Shown one piece after another: positions 7,131 through 14,192 of a DNA stretch of 15,508 nt; position 1 is the stretch's first letter; every line of letters begins with the position of its first letter. The translations under genes were made by a program, and so were the position numbers. Below the pieces are notes generated by a model. It was not told where the DNA came from, searched no databases, and saw only the letters and a program-made list of their open reading frames with translations. Source of the DNA: Streptosporangiaceae bacterium (GTDB lineage Bacteria > Actinomycetota > Actinomycetes > Streptosporangiales > Streptosporangiaceae); contig JASHOI010000078.1 in assembly GCA_030041195.1 (NCBI GenBank), positions 1-15,508 of the forward strand. The letters are read 5' to 3'.

Positions 7131-7558
7131 ACACCACTGTCTTCATCGACCTCGAGCGCGCGGTCCGGCGCCTGCCGTCGGCAAGCGCCATGGCCGAGGT
7201 GAGTGGGCGATTGGCCGAACAGCTGAGCCCCGACGAGGAGGTCGGCATCGCCGCGATCACGGCCTCAGAGTTGCTGCACGGCGTGCATCGCGCGACCCCG
7301 GAGCACCGCGCCCGCCGTGAAGCCTTCGTCGAGGCCGTCATAGTCGCGTTTCCGCCGCTGCCTTTTGAGCTTCTGGCCGCTCGTGCGCACGCCCGTATCT
7401 GGGCTGACCTTGCCGCCGCCGGGCAGGACGTCGGCGCGCACGACCGGATCGTCGCTGCGACCGCGCTTGCTGCCGGATGGCGTATCGGGACGGCCAATTG
7501 CCGGCACTTTGACCGTATCGTCGGCCTTGACGTCCTGACTATCTCGTTCGCCGGTTAG
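7115..7558 (+). CDS. vapC: PIN-domain ribonuclease toxin (VapC family)
   Basis: This 147-residue PIN-domain protein is of VapC type; known members cleave tRNA or rRNA with Mg2+ or Mn2+. The acidic residues that form the metal site are all visible: D6 in LIDTTVFID, E52 in TASELLHG, D110 in GAHDRIVAA, and the N128/D133 pair in TANCRHFDR. The toxin therefore looks intact. The GTG at 7115 lies inside the 3' end of the antitoxin gene and is the only start that keeps the first beta strand with D6. There is no strong Shine-Dalgarno of its own, so translation is probably coupled to the antitoxin. It is followed by an 84-bp gap before an unrelated hydrolase. Confidence 0.9.
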   Translation: MGTLIDTTVFIDLERAVRRLPSASAMAEVSGRLAEQLSPDEEVGIAAITASELLHGVHRATPEHRARREAFVEAVIVAFPPLPFELLAARAHARIWADLAAAGQDVGAHDRIVAATALAAGWRIGTANCRHFDRIVGLDVLTISFAG

Positions 7559-7642
7559 CGGCCATGCAGTGGCGGCAGCGAAGGAATGCTGCGCGGAAAA
7601 CCACTGGCGGCACCGGGCGCCGGCATCCCACAATCCCCTGTC

Positions 7643-8524
7643 ATGAGCGGCATCGAGACCAGGACCATAACGATCGGCAGCGGGCGTGAACTCTGCGTGG
7701 AGATGGCCGGTGCTGCCGATGGAAAGCCGATCCTCGTCCACACTGGCTCGCCGAACTCACGGCACCTGAACGGCGCGTGGATCGCCGACGCCGAGAAGAA
7801 GGGCATCCGGCTGATCAGCTATGACCGCCCTGGCTACGGCGGCTCGACCGCCGACCCTGGTCACACCGTGGCGTCGGGAGCACGCGACGTCCGTGCGGTC
7901 GCCGAGGCGCTCGGGCACGACCGGATCGGCATCTGGGGCTGGTCCGGGGGCGGCCCATACGCGTTGGGCTGCGCGGCCTTGCTGCCAGAGATGGCCGTCG
8001 CCGTCGCGGCGGTAGCCTCGGTGGCGCCCTACGGTGTGCCGGGCTTTGATTACTTCGCCGGCATGGGCGAGCTCAACGTCGAAGACTTCACGTTGTTCTT
8101 CTCCGACCCAGAGGCAGCCCGCCGCCGGCACCGCGAGGAATGGAAAGCGGCCGTGGCGGCGACAGCGGAGCAGCTCGCTGAGATCATGAACAGTGTCCTT
8201 TCACCCGCGGACGCTGAGGCGATGACCGGGGAGCTGGCCCAATGGCTCGCCGACAGGGCCCACGACGGCCTGGCCCCGGGCGACCAGGGCTGGTGGGATG
8301 ACGAAGTGTCGCGGCTGACCCCCTGGGGATTCGGCCTGGAAGACATCCGGGTGCCGGTGAAGATCTGGCATGGCCGTCAGGATCGGATGGTTCCGGTCCA
8401 GCACGGTGAGTGGCTGGCCGCCAACGTGCCCGGCGCGGAGGCTGAGATCAGCGACCGCGACGGCCATCTAACCATGGTCGGCCGGATTAGCGAGATCCAC
8501 GATTGGCTGCTCCAGTACTTCTAG
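7643..8524 (+). CDS. Alpha/beta-fold hydrolase
   Basis: This 293-residue alpha/beta hydrolase has the nucleophile elbow GWSGGG with S101. The acid is probably the Asp in HGRQD and the base the His in DGHLTM near the C-terminus. The oxyanion-hole segment is the less usual VHTGSPNSR at 32-40 instead of HGxP. A lid insertion of about 100 residues, with the aromatic stretch DQGWWDDE, lies between the core halves. I chose the ATG at 7643 because conserved sequence starts at residues 3-12. An in-frame ATG at 7586 would add 19 residues unlike the fold. No Shine-Dalgarno precedes 7643; a weak CACAAT at 7629-7634 could be a -10 for a near-leaderless transcript. It is unrelated at the motif level to the hydrolase at 4870. 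The substrate is unknown; ester or lactone hydrolysis is the family default. Confidence 0.87.
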   Translation: MSGIETRTITIGSGRELCVEMAGAADGKPILVHTGSPNSRHLNGAWIADAEKKGIRLISYDRPGYGGSTADPGHTVASGARDVRAVAEALGHDRIGIWGWSGGGPYALGCAALLPEMAVAVAAVASVAPYGVPGFDYFAGMGELNVEDFTLFFSDPEAARRRHREEWKAAVAATAEQLAEIMNSVLSPADAEAMTGELAQWLADRAHDGLAPGDQGWWDDEVSRLTPWGFGLEDIRVPVKIWHGRQDRMVPVQHGEWLAANVPGAEAEISDRDGHLTMVGRISEIHDWLLQYF

Positions 8525-8555
8525 GGATCTTCAGCTCGCGCCGGAGGTGTTCGTT

Positions 8556-9431
8556 GTGCATGGTCAGTCCGTCGACCTGGCCGCTGCCGGCCTGCCCATC
8601 CGCCGGCTGAGCGCCGCCGACCTGGCTGCCTGCGTGGAGCTCGCGGCGGATCGTGGCTGGCCGCCGGAGCAGAACAAGTTACGGCTGCTGTTCGCCGTGG
8701 CCGAGGCCTACGGCGTCGACGATCCGGCCGGGGGCCTGGCCGCGATGGCGGTGCTGACCAGGTACGGCCGGCGGCTCGCCGCGGTCGGCACGATGGTGGT
8801 GGCCTCGCGGTTCGGCCGCCGGGGACTGGGCCGGCGGCTGATGGCTCACCTGCTCGAGCAGGCCGGCCCGGCCGTGGTGTATCTCGCCGCCAACAGCAAG
8901 AGCTACGGGCGCCCGTTGTATCAGAGCCTGGGGTTCCAGAGCATCGACACCGTCACCCGGCACGCCGGCCGGTTCGCTCCGCGGCCGCGCGCCGCGCTGT
9001 CCGGCTCGGTTCGCCTCGCCTCGATGTCTGACCGCGAGACGATGGCCGCGCTGGACCGGAAGGTATTCGGCGCGGATCGCCGGCAGGTGCTGACGGAGTT
9101 GTTCGGCTTCGCCGAGCGGGTGCTGGTTGCCGAGGACGGCCGGGGGACGCTGGCCGGTTTCGCGGCCGCATGGCGCAACGAGGATGACCTCGTGGTCGGC
9201 CCGCTGGTAGCGGCCGATCTCGCCGTCGCCAGGGCGCTGATCACCGCTGTCGCGGCGGAGGAGAACGGGTCCGTGCGGGTCGACATCCGCGGCAGCCATC
9301 TCGAGCTTGCGGCCTGGGCTGCGGCACGAGGACTGCTCCCGTGCGGCAGCGCGACGCTGATGGTGCACGGCGGCAACCTGCCCGGTGAACGAGACAAGCT
9401 GTTCGCCCCGGTGTCGGGCGCCACTGGCTGA
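8556..9431 (+). CDS. Two-domain GNAT-family N-acetyltransferase
   Basis: This 291-residue GNAT protein has an acetyl-CoA pyrophosphate-binding loop RRGLGR at residues 88-93, preceded by the beta-4 strand VGTMVVAS, and a typical YQSLGF near 122-127 that closes the first GNAT domain. Residues from about 145 form a second domain resembling the C-terminal acetyltransferase-like domain of YitH-type proteins, rather than a second full GNAT core. The frame opens at GTG 8547, but a GGAGG Shine-Dalgarno at 8543-8547 lies 8 nt before the in-frame GTG at 8556, so I take 8556. It is 31 nt after the hydrolase and 53 nt before a PIG-L deacetylase. Known GNATs transfer acyl groups to amines. Pairing with a deacetylase suggests an amino-sugar or small-amine substrate, by inference only. 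Confidence 0.85.
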   Translation: MHGQSVDLAAAGLPIRRLSAADLAACVELAADRGWPPEQNKLRLLFAVAEAYGVDDPAGGLAAMAVLTRYGRRLAAVGTMVVASRFGRRGLGRRLMAHLLEQAGPAVVYLAANSKSYGRPLYQSLGFQSIDTVTRHAGRFAPRPRAALSGSVRLASMSDRETMAALDRKVFGADRRQVLTELFGFAERVLVAEDGRGTLAGFAAAWRNEDDLVVGPLVAADLAVARALITAVAAEENGSVRVDIRGSHLELAAWAAARGLLPCGSATLMVHGGNLPGERDKLFAPVSGATG

Positions 9432-9472
9432 CGCCAGCCGTGCTGCCGTAACTGCACCGGGACGCCCGCGGT

Positions 9473-9478
9473 TATGCT
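9473..9478 (+). promoter_or_regulatory. -10 box for a leaderless transcript of the PIG-L gene
   Basis: TATGCT fits the TANNNT pattern of actinobacterial -10 boxes. Six nt separate it from the GTG at 9485, so transcription would start on, or within a base of, the start codon. There is no Shine-Dalgarno before that GTG, which supports a leaderless mRNA. I see no recognisable -35 box at the expected distance. Confidence 0.5.
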
Positions 9479-9484
9479 GCGCCG

Positions 9485-10270
9485 GTGGCGACAGTCGTTG
9501 CGTTTCATGCTCATCCGGACGATGAGGTGCTGCTGACCGGGGGGACGATCGCCCGGCTCGCGGCCGAGGGCCACCGGGTGATCATCGTTGTGGCCTGTGA
9601 CGGTGAGATATGGCCTGGCCAGCATCGGGGCCGGCGGCTGGAGGAGTTGCGGGCGAGCGCGGCGATCCTCGGCGCGGACAAGGCCGTGCATCTGGGCTAC
9701 GCCGACAGCGGGCATGGGCCGGTCTTGTTCGAGGATCCGCCCGGCGGCATCCGGTTCGCGCGGGCGGATGTCGCGGAGGCCTCGGGAAAGCTCGCCAGCC
9801 TGCTGGCCGACGAGCACGCCGACCTGCTGCTCAGCTACGACCCGCAGGGCGGCTATGGCCATCGCGACCATGTGCGGGTGCACCAGGTCGGCGCGCGGGC
9901 GGCCCAGCTCGCCGGAGTGCGCGTCGTGGAGGCGACGGTGCCACGCGAACGGGTAGCCCGGTTCGCCCGCCTGCTGCTCCTGCTTCGCCTGGTGACTCGC
10001 CACCGTCTCGGCGAGATGCGCGGGTACGGGATGCCGCGGTCGGCGATCACCCACCGCGTCGACGTTCGCCGCTATGCGGCGCAAAAGCGCGCGGCGCTGG
10101 CAGCGCACCGGACCGGTGTGTCCGGCCGGGGCAGAATGGCGAGGTTGTTCCGTGCCCTGGTCAGATCCCCACTGCCGGTATTCCGGATCGCGTGCGGAAC
10201 GGAGTGGTTCGCCGAACCCGGCGGACGGACGGGCGAACTCGTCGCCCGCGGCCAGACGACCAGGGCCTGA
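9485..10270 (+). CDS. PIG-L family deacetylase (MshB/Mca/BshB-like)
   Basis: This 261-residue zinc-dependent N-deacetylase belongs to the LmbE/PIG-L family. The AHPDDE motif at residues 9-14 provides a zinc His (H10), the catalytic Asp (D12) and a zinc Asp (D13). The GYGHRDH motif at 124-129 provides H126 and the zinc ligand H129, matching the MshB pair H144/H147. Family members remove acetyl from GlcNAc-inositol, bacillithiol precursors, mycothiol conjugates, or natural-product amino sugars. The C-terminal third is Arg-rich and diverges from MshB, so a different substrate is likely. The GTG start at 9485 is fixed by the conserved first strand and has a -10 box just upstream. The gene converges on the ATPase gene with only 5 bp between stop codons. 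Confidence 0.9.
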   Translation: MATVVAFHAHPDDEVLLTGGTIARLAAEGHRVIIVVACDGEIWPGQHRGRRLEELRASAAILGADKAVHLGYADSGHGPVLFEDPPGGIRFARADVAEASGKLASLLADEHADLLLSYDPQGGYGHRDHVRVHQVGARAAQLAGVRVVEATVPRERVARFARLLLLLRLVTRHRLGEMRGYGMPRSAITHRVDVRRYAAQKRAALAAHRTGVSGRGRMARLFRALVRSPLPVFRIACGTEWFAEPGGRTGELVARGQTTRA

Positions 10271-10275
10271 CGCGC

Positions 10276-11847
10276 TCAGCCGGCGGGCGGGGCGGCGGGC
10301 CGGGCAGGGCGGAACGTGGCCTCGACGATGTCATCCTGGTCGAATTCGCCGGTCAGCTCCGCAACCACCCGGCCGTCGCGCAGGATCAGCACGCGGTCGC
10401 AGATCAGCGCCAGATCCCCGACATCGGTGGCGGACATCAGGACGCCGCAGCCGCGCTCCGCCTCGGCGCGGAGCACGTTGATGATGTCGCCCCTGGCACC
10501 GACGTCGACGCCCTGCGTCGGCTCGTGCAGCAGCAGCAGCCGCGGCTGGCCGGCCAGCCACTTGCCGAGCAGGACCTTCTGCTGGTTGCCGCCGCTGAGC
10601 GTTGAGACCAGAGCCTCGGGGCGCGGCGGGATGATCCCCAGCCGGAGGATCATCTCCTGTGCCTCGTCCAGCTGCCACGACCTCCCGATCAGCCAGGGAC
10701 GGCCCTTCTCGCCGACCCGGGGCAGCGTCAGGTTGTCGAGCAGGCTCATCTCGACGGCGAGGCCCTCCTCGTCCCGCTTCTCCGGGATGAGGAAGACGCC
10801 GGACGCGATCAGGCTGTCCACCGAGACCCCGCCCCTGCCGCCGAGGTCGATCGACCGCTCGCCGAGCGTGAGCACGCCGCCGTCCGCCCGCGACGCCCCG
10901 GCCAGCAGATAGGGCACTTCCTCGAATCCCGAGCCGGCCAGGCCGGTGATGCCGACGATCTCGCCGCGGCCGATGCGCACGGCGAAGTCCTGCACCGTCC
11001 CGCCGCAAAGGCCGGTGACCTCGGCAACGCGCTCGTCTCGTGCCTTCCCGCCCTCGCGCGCTTGGCTGCGCTGCTCGTAGCCGAGCATCAGCCGGGTCAG
11101 TCTCGACTCGTCGAGTTCCGCGGTCGGCACCGCAGGGGCGACGACCTCCCCGTCGCGCAGCACGGTGATCCGGTCGCAGGCCTCGAGCACCTCTTCCAGG
11201 CGATGGCTGACCAGGAGCACCGAGGCGCCTTCGGCCATGACCGCGCGCAGCAGCTCATAGAAGTGCGCGAGCGAAGGCCGGGTCAGCGCGCGGGTCGCCT
11301 CGTCGAGCAGGATGACCCCGCGGCCCGGCTCGTAGTCCTGAAGCGCCCGCGCGATCGCGACCGTCGCTCTCGCCTCGGCCGACAGCTGGGCGACCGGCCG
11401 GTCGAGGTCCACGGTCTGCCCCAGCCGCTCGAGCACCATGATCGCCTGGTCCTGCTCGTGCCGCCGCTGAATCCGCCGGGTCCAGCGGGTGCCCCGCCAC
11501 CGGCCGGCCCGGATGTTGTCCAGGGCGGTGAACTCCGGGATCAGGCCGAGGCTCTGGTGCACCACCGCGATCCCGTGGCGCCTGAGGTCCGATACCCGCA
11601 CCGGAAGCTGCACCGCGAGCCCGTCGAGCTCGAGGCGGGCACCCGCGTCCGGCGCGTGGTAGCCACTGAGGATCTTCATCAGCGTCGACTTGCCCGAGCC
11701 GTTCTGTCCCACGAGCCCGTGCAGCTCGCCGGGCTGAAGGTCCAGCCCGACGTCGTTCAGCGCGCGCTGGGACTTGTACGTCTTGGAGATTGCCGTGCCG
11801 TGAAGTCGCAGACTCCTCGCGGAATGCGGCAAGCCGGTGAGGCTCAT
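10276..11847 (-). CDS. Sugar ABC transporter ATP-binding protein, CUT2 type, two nucleotide-binding domains
   Basis: This 523-residue double ATPase resembles RbsA/XylG/MglA and powers uptake through the permease encoded upstream. Domain 1 has Walker A GQNGSGKST at 47-55, Q-loop Q98, Walker B VILLDE at 178-183 and H-loop H215, but its signature is LSAEA (155-159) instead of LSGGQ. Domain 2 is the reverse: the Walker A position is GLAGSGFEE with no Lys (as is usual in this family) and Walker B reads LLLLHE at 437-442 with His in place of the Asp, yet the signature LSGGNQQ at 417-423 is intact. Only one composite site (Walker A/B of domain 1 with the signature of domain 2) should hydrolyse ATP. 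The ATG at 11847 is 7 nt after the binding-protein stop, with no clear Shine-Dalgarno. It is the last gene of the operon. Confidence 0.92.
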   Translation of the reverse strand: MSLTGLPHSARSLRLHGTAISKTYKSQRALNDVGLDLQPGELHGLVGQNGSGKSTLMKILSGYHAPDAGARLELDGLAVQLPVRVSDLRRHGIAVVHQSLGLIPEFTALDNIRAGRWRGTRWTRRIQRRHEQDQAIMVLERLGQTVDLDRPVAQLSAEARATVAIARALQDYEPGRGVILLDEATRALTRPSLAHFYELLRAVMAEGASVLLVSHRLEEVLEACDRITVLRDGEVVAPAVPTAELDESRLTRLMLGYEQRSQAREGGKARDERVAEVTGLCGGTVQDFAVRIGRGEIVGITGLAGSGFEEVPYLLAGASRADGGVLTLGERSIDLGGRGGVSVDSLIASGVFLIPEKRDEEGLAVEMSLLDNLTLPRVGEKGRPWLIGRSWQLDEAQEMILRLGIIPPRPEALVSTLSGGNQQKVLLGKWLAGQPRLLLLHEPTQGVDVGARGDIINVLRAEAERGCGVLMSATDVGDLALICDRVLILRDGRVVAELTGEFDQDDIVEATFRPARPAAPPAG

Positions 11848-11854
11848 GATCTGA

Positions 11855-13027
11855 TCAAGGCGCGCCCCAGAGGGTCTTGAACTGCTGCTGGTAGGCGAAG
11901 GTGCCGAACCATTCTCCCGAGGCCTGCGCGGCGTTGGAAAGCGTGACGCTGCCGATGTTCGCCGAGGTGAACAGCCGGATCGGGATGGTGTAGCTCACGG
12001 CCGCCTGGCCCGCCATCAGGCGCAGCGCCTCGTCGGCGTCGATCCAGCCGTTGTAGACCTGGTTGTCCGCGATCTCCGCCTTGACCGGCGAGCTGGACGC
12101 CACGTCCTGGAGGCCGGACAGCGCCGCGGCGGCCGCGACCACCTTCACCCGGCTGGATGCCGATGCCTGCTGAACACCCTGCAGAACGCCCGACACGTAC
12201 TGGTCGTACTCGGCGTAGATGTAGTTGATGTTCGGGTGCTTCAGCAGCATCGCGCTGATCTCCGACGGCAGCAGGTTCTCGTTCGACGAGCTGAACTTCA
12301 GCGTCGTGGTGGTGCAGGCGGAACAGTGCGCCTTCAGCTCCGGAATCGCGTACTCCGCCGTCCCGGCAGCCGACGTCGGTGAGTCGGTGGCCTCGAGTTC
12401 CAGCACGTTGGCCTTGCCGCCCGAGTTGGCGATGATCCAGTCCTGGGCCAGGGTGTACTGCTGGTTGGAACCCGAGATGTAGGTGATGTTCTTGGCGGTC
12501 GGGCGCGGGGAAACGATGTTCACGTCGGTCACGACCACGGGGATGGACTTCTTGCTGGCCTCGGTGATGAGCCCCTGCGTGATCTGGAACGGGACCGCGT
12601 CAGAGACGATCGCGCCCGCGTGAGCGCCGATCGCCTGTGAGAAGCAGGAGGCGAAGCCGGACGGGGTGAAGTTGCCGCTGCAGACCGTTAGGTTGACCCC
12701 CACGCTGGCCAGCGCGGTCTTCATGGCGGCCGCGGTGATCGCGAACGCCGGCACGTCGGCGCTGACCGGAATGTAGTACACGGTCTTGCCCTTCAGCGCC
12801 GCGACGTTGCTGATCGCGGCCGAGGGCACCGGAGCCGCGGGCTCCTTCATGCCGGCCGTAATGAGCTGCTGCGCGTACTTGACCTCGCTCGAAACGTCCG
12901 AACTCGACTTCGTGGACGGCGTCGACGACGAGCTGGAGCCGCAGGCCGCGAGCGCGGTCCCCAGCGCGAGAGCCCCGGCGAGCGCCGCAAGGCTCGATCT
13001 GTTCATTATTCGAGAACACCGCTTCAT
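11855..13027 (-). CDS. Sugar ABC transporter substrate-binding lipoprotein
   Basis: This 390-residue secreted lipoprotein has a positive start (MKRCSRIMNR), a hydrophobic core, and lipobox ALAAC with C29 as the lipidated residue, then a Ser/Thr-rich linker to about residue 47. The rest (about 80-370) fits the periplasmic-binding-protein type I fold used for pentoses, galactose and autoinducer-2-like ligands. The strand-turn KTVYYIPVS and a later AIVSD segment hold the usual hinge and ligand positions. Four Cys after the lipobox form two close pairs, C116/C128 and C235/C238, which could be disulfides outside the membrane. An AGGAGG Shine-Dalgarno 8 nt before the ATG at 13027 is the strongest in the window, fitting high expression of a binding protein. 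The ligand is not identifiable; family assignment is firm. Confidence 0.93.
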   Translation of the reverse strand: MKRCSRIMNRSSLAALAGALALGTALAACGSSSSSTPSTKSSSDVSSEVKYAQQLITAGMKEPAAPVPSAAISNVAALKGKTVYYIPVSADVPAFAITAAAMKTALASVGVNLTVCSGNFTPSGFASCFSQAIGAHAGAIVSDAVPFQITQGLITEASKKSIPVVVTDVNIVSPRPTAKNITYISGSNQQYTLAQDWIIANSGGKANVLELEATDSPTSAAGTAEYAIPELKAHCSACTTTTLKFSSSNENLLPSEISAMLLKHPNINYIYAEYDQYVSGVLQGVQQASASSRVKVVAAAAALSGLQDVASSSPVKAEIADNQVYNGWIDADEALRLMAGQAAVSYTIPIRLFTSANIGSVTLSNAAQASGEWFGTFAYQQQFKTLWGAP

Positions 13028-13075
13028 GCGCTTTTCCTCCTGTGGGTCCCGAAGTGGTTGGCTGGCTAATCGTGT

Positions 13076-13092
13076 GGACGGGTGGCCCGCCC
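13076..13092 (-). terminator. Intergenic hairpin between permease and binding-protein genes
   Basis: On the minus strand, GGGCGGG and CCCGTCC form a 7-bp stem (one G-U pair) with a 3-nt loop, 20 nt after the permease stop and about 48 nt before the binding-protein start. No T-run follows. It may slow transcription or protect the 5' end of the binding-protein mRNA, as intercistronic hairpins in transporter operons do. Formation and role are inferred. Confidence 0.35.
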
Positions 13093-13111
13093 GGGGTGCG
13101 CTCGCGCGCTC

Positions 13112-14191
13112 TCAGACGAGTTTTCGCCGCAGCAGCGTGGCGGCCGTGACGGCTATGACAAGCGCCCCGCCGTAGAAAACGTCGGAAATCCAGCCGGCCG
13201 CGCCAAGAAGCTCGAGCCCCAGGATTCCCGTGGCGAGGAAATAGATCGCGATAAAGGTGCCGATCGGGTTGAACCGGCCCGGCTGGATTGCCGCCATCCC
13301 GAGAAAGACGGTGGCAAACGTTGGGAACAGGTAACTCTGCGTCGAGTTTGGATCGAAGCCCCCGAGGCTCACCGCGGCGATGACCCCGCCCACCGCGCAG
13401 ATAAGCGCGCCGACGACGAACGCGCCGAACCGGATACGGCTCACCCGGATACCGCTCAGCCGCGCGACTTCTGCATTCGCGCCCACAAACCGCATGCGGC
13501 GGCCCAGCGGGGTATAGGCGAGAATGTAGGCGAAGACGAGCACCAGCACCACGCCGTAGTAGAACGAGGCGGGCAGCCCGAAAATAGTGTGCAGTGCGAT
13601 TCCGGCATAGGAAAGGCTCATGCCGGCGACGTCGCCGAGATGCGATATCCACAGCGCCAGCCCGAGCATGAGCGTGCCGGAGCCAAGCGTCACCACGATC
13701 ACGTTGACTCCGACGAAGACGACGAGAGCGCCGTTGACGACGCCAAACGCGGTCGTGGCCACGATCGCGACCAAACAGGCCAGCACCACGTTCCAGCCGT
13801 GGAAGACCACGAGAACCGGCACGATCGTCGCCGAAAGGCCGAACAGCGACGCGACCGAGAGATCCACGTACTCGCCCACGCACACGGTGCACAGCAGCCC
13901 GAGAGCAAGAAACACCGTTGCCTGCTGCGAGCTGAAGATGGTCTGGAAAACGCTGGCCTGGAAGAACTGGCTCGGCTCGAGCAGCGCGTAGATGACGATC
14001 ATCACGACCCAGATCCAGATGATCGCCGTGCGCGTGCCGAAATCCTTGACGAGCACCGACGCGCCGGGCCGATGGCGGCTTCCCCGAGGCGTGGCCGGGC
14101 CCGTGCCGATGACCGCGACATCCTTGTCCACGGCCTCGCTGCCCGCGCCGCTCTGGCTGCCTGGACCGTCCTGCTTAGCCGGAATGTTCAT
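13112..14191 (-). CDS. Sugar ABC transporter permease, CUT2 type (RbsC-like)
   Basis: This 359-residue membrane protein of the BPD_transp_2 family forms the channel for the adjacent ATPase and binding protein. About eight to ten hydrophobic segments can be seen, beginning at residues 55-71 and continuing near 93-105, 112-130, 134-158, 160-182, 208-226, 254-276, 308-332 and 337-353. Family signatures include EYVDLSVAS at 107-115, VNGALVVFVGVN followed by VVTLGSG at 152-172, and the cytoplasmic coupling loop GANAEVARLSGIRVSRIR at 237-254. The first 50 residues are hydrophilic, Gly/Pro-rich and longer than usual. The ATG at 14191 is 1 nt after the aldolase stop; the open frame continues further upstream to 14290, but those codons are the end of the aldolase gene read in another frame. 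Translation is probably coupled to the aldolase. Confidence 0.92.
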   Translation of the reverse strand: MNIPAKQDGPGSQSGAGSEAVDKDVAVIGTGPATPRGSRHRPGASVLVKDFGTRTAIIWIWVVMIVIYALLEPSQFFQASVFQTIFSSQQATVFLALGLLCTVCVGEYVDLSVASLFGLSATIVPVLVVFHGWNVVLACLVAIVATTAFGVVNGALVVFVGVNVIVVTLGSGTLMLGLALWISHLGDVAGMSLSYAGIALHTIFGLPASFYYGVVLVLVFAYILAYTPLGRRMRFVGANAEVARLSGIRVSRIRFGAFVVGALICAVGGVIAAVSLGGFDPNSTQSYLFPTFATVFLGMAAIQPGRFNPIGTFIAIYFLATGILGLELLGAAGWISDVFYGGALVIAVTAATLLRRKLV

Positions 14192-14192
14192 G

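Noticed and set aside
10268..10278. Terminator between the convergent PIG-L and ATPase genes
   Set aside because: Only 5 bp separate the stop codons, and I see no clean hairpin, so no terminator can be claimed.
12600..13892. 430-codon minus-strand frame across the permease/binding-protein junction
   Set aside because: It is out of frame with both real genes and has no domain; its Arg-rich composition marks a shadow.
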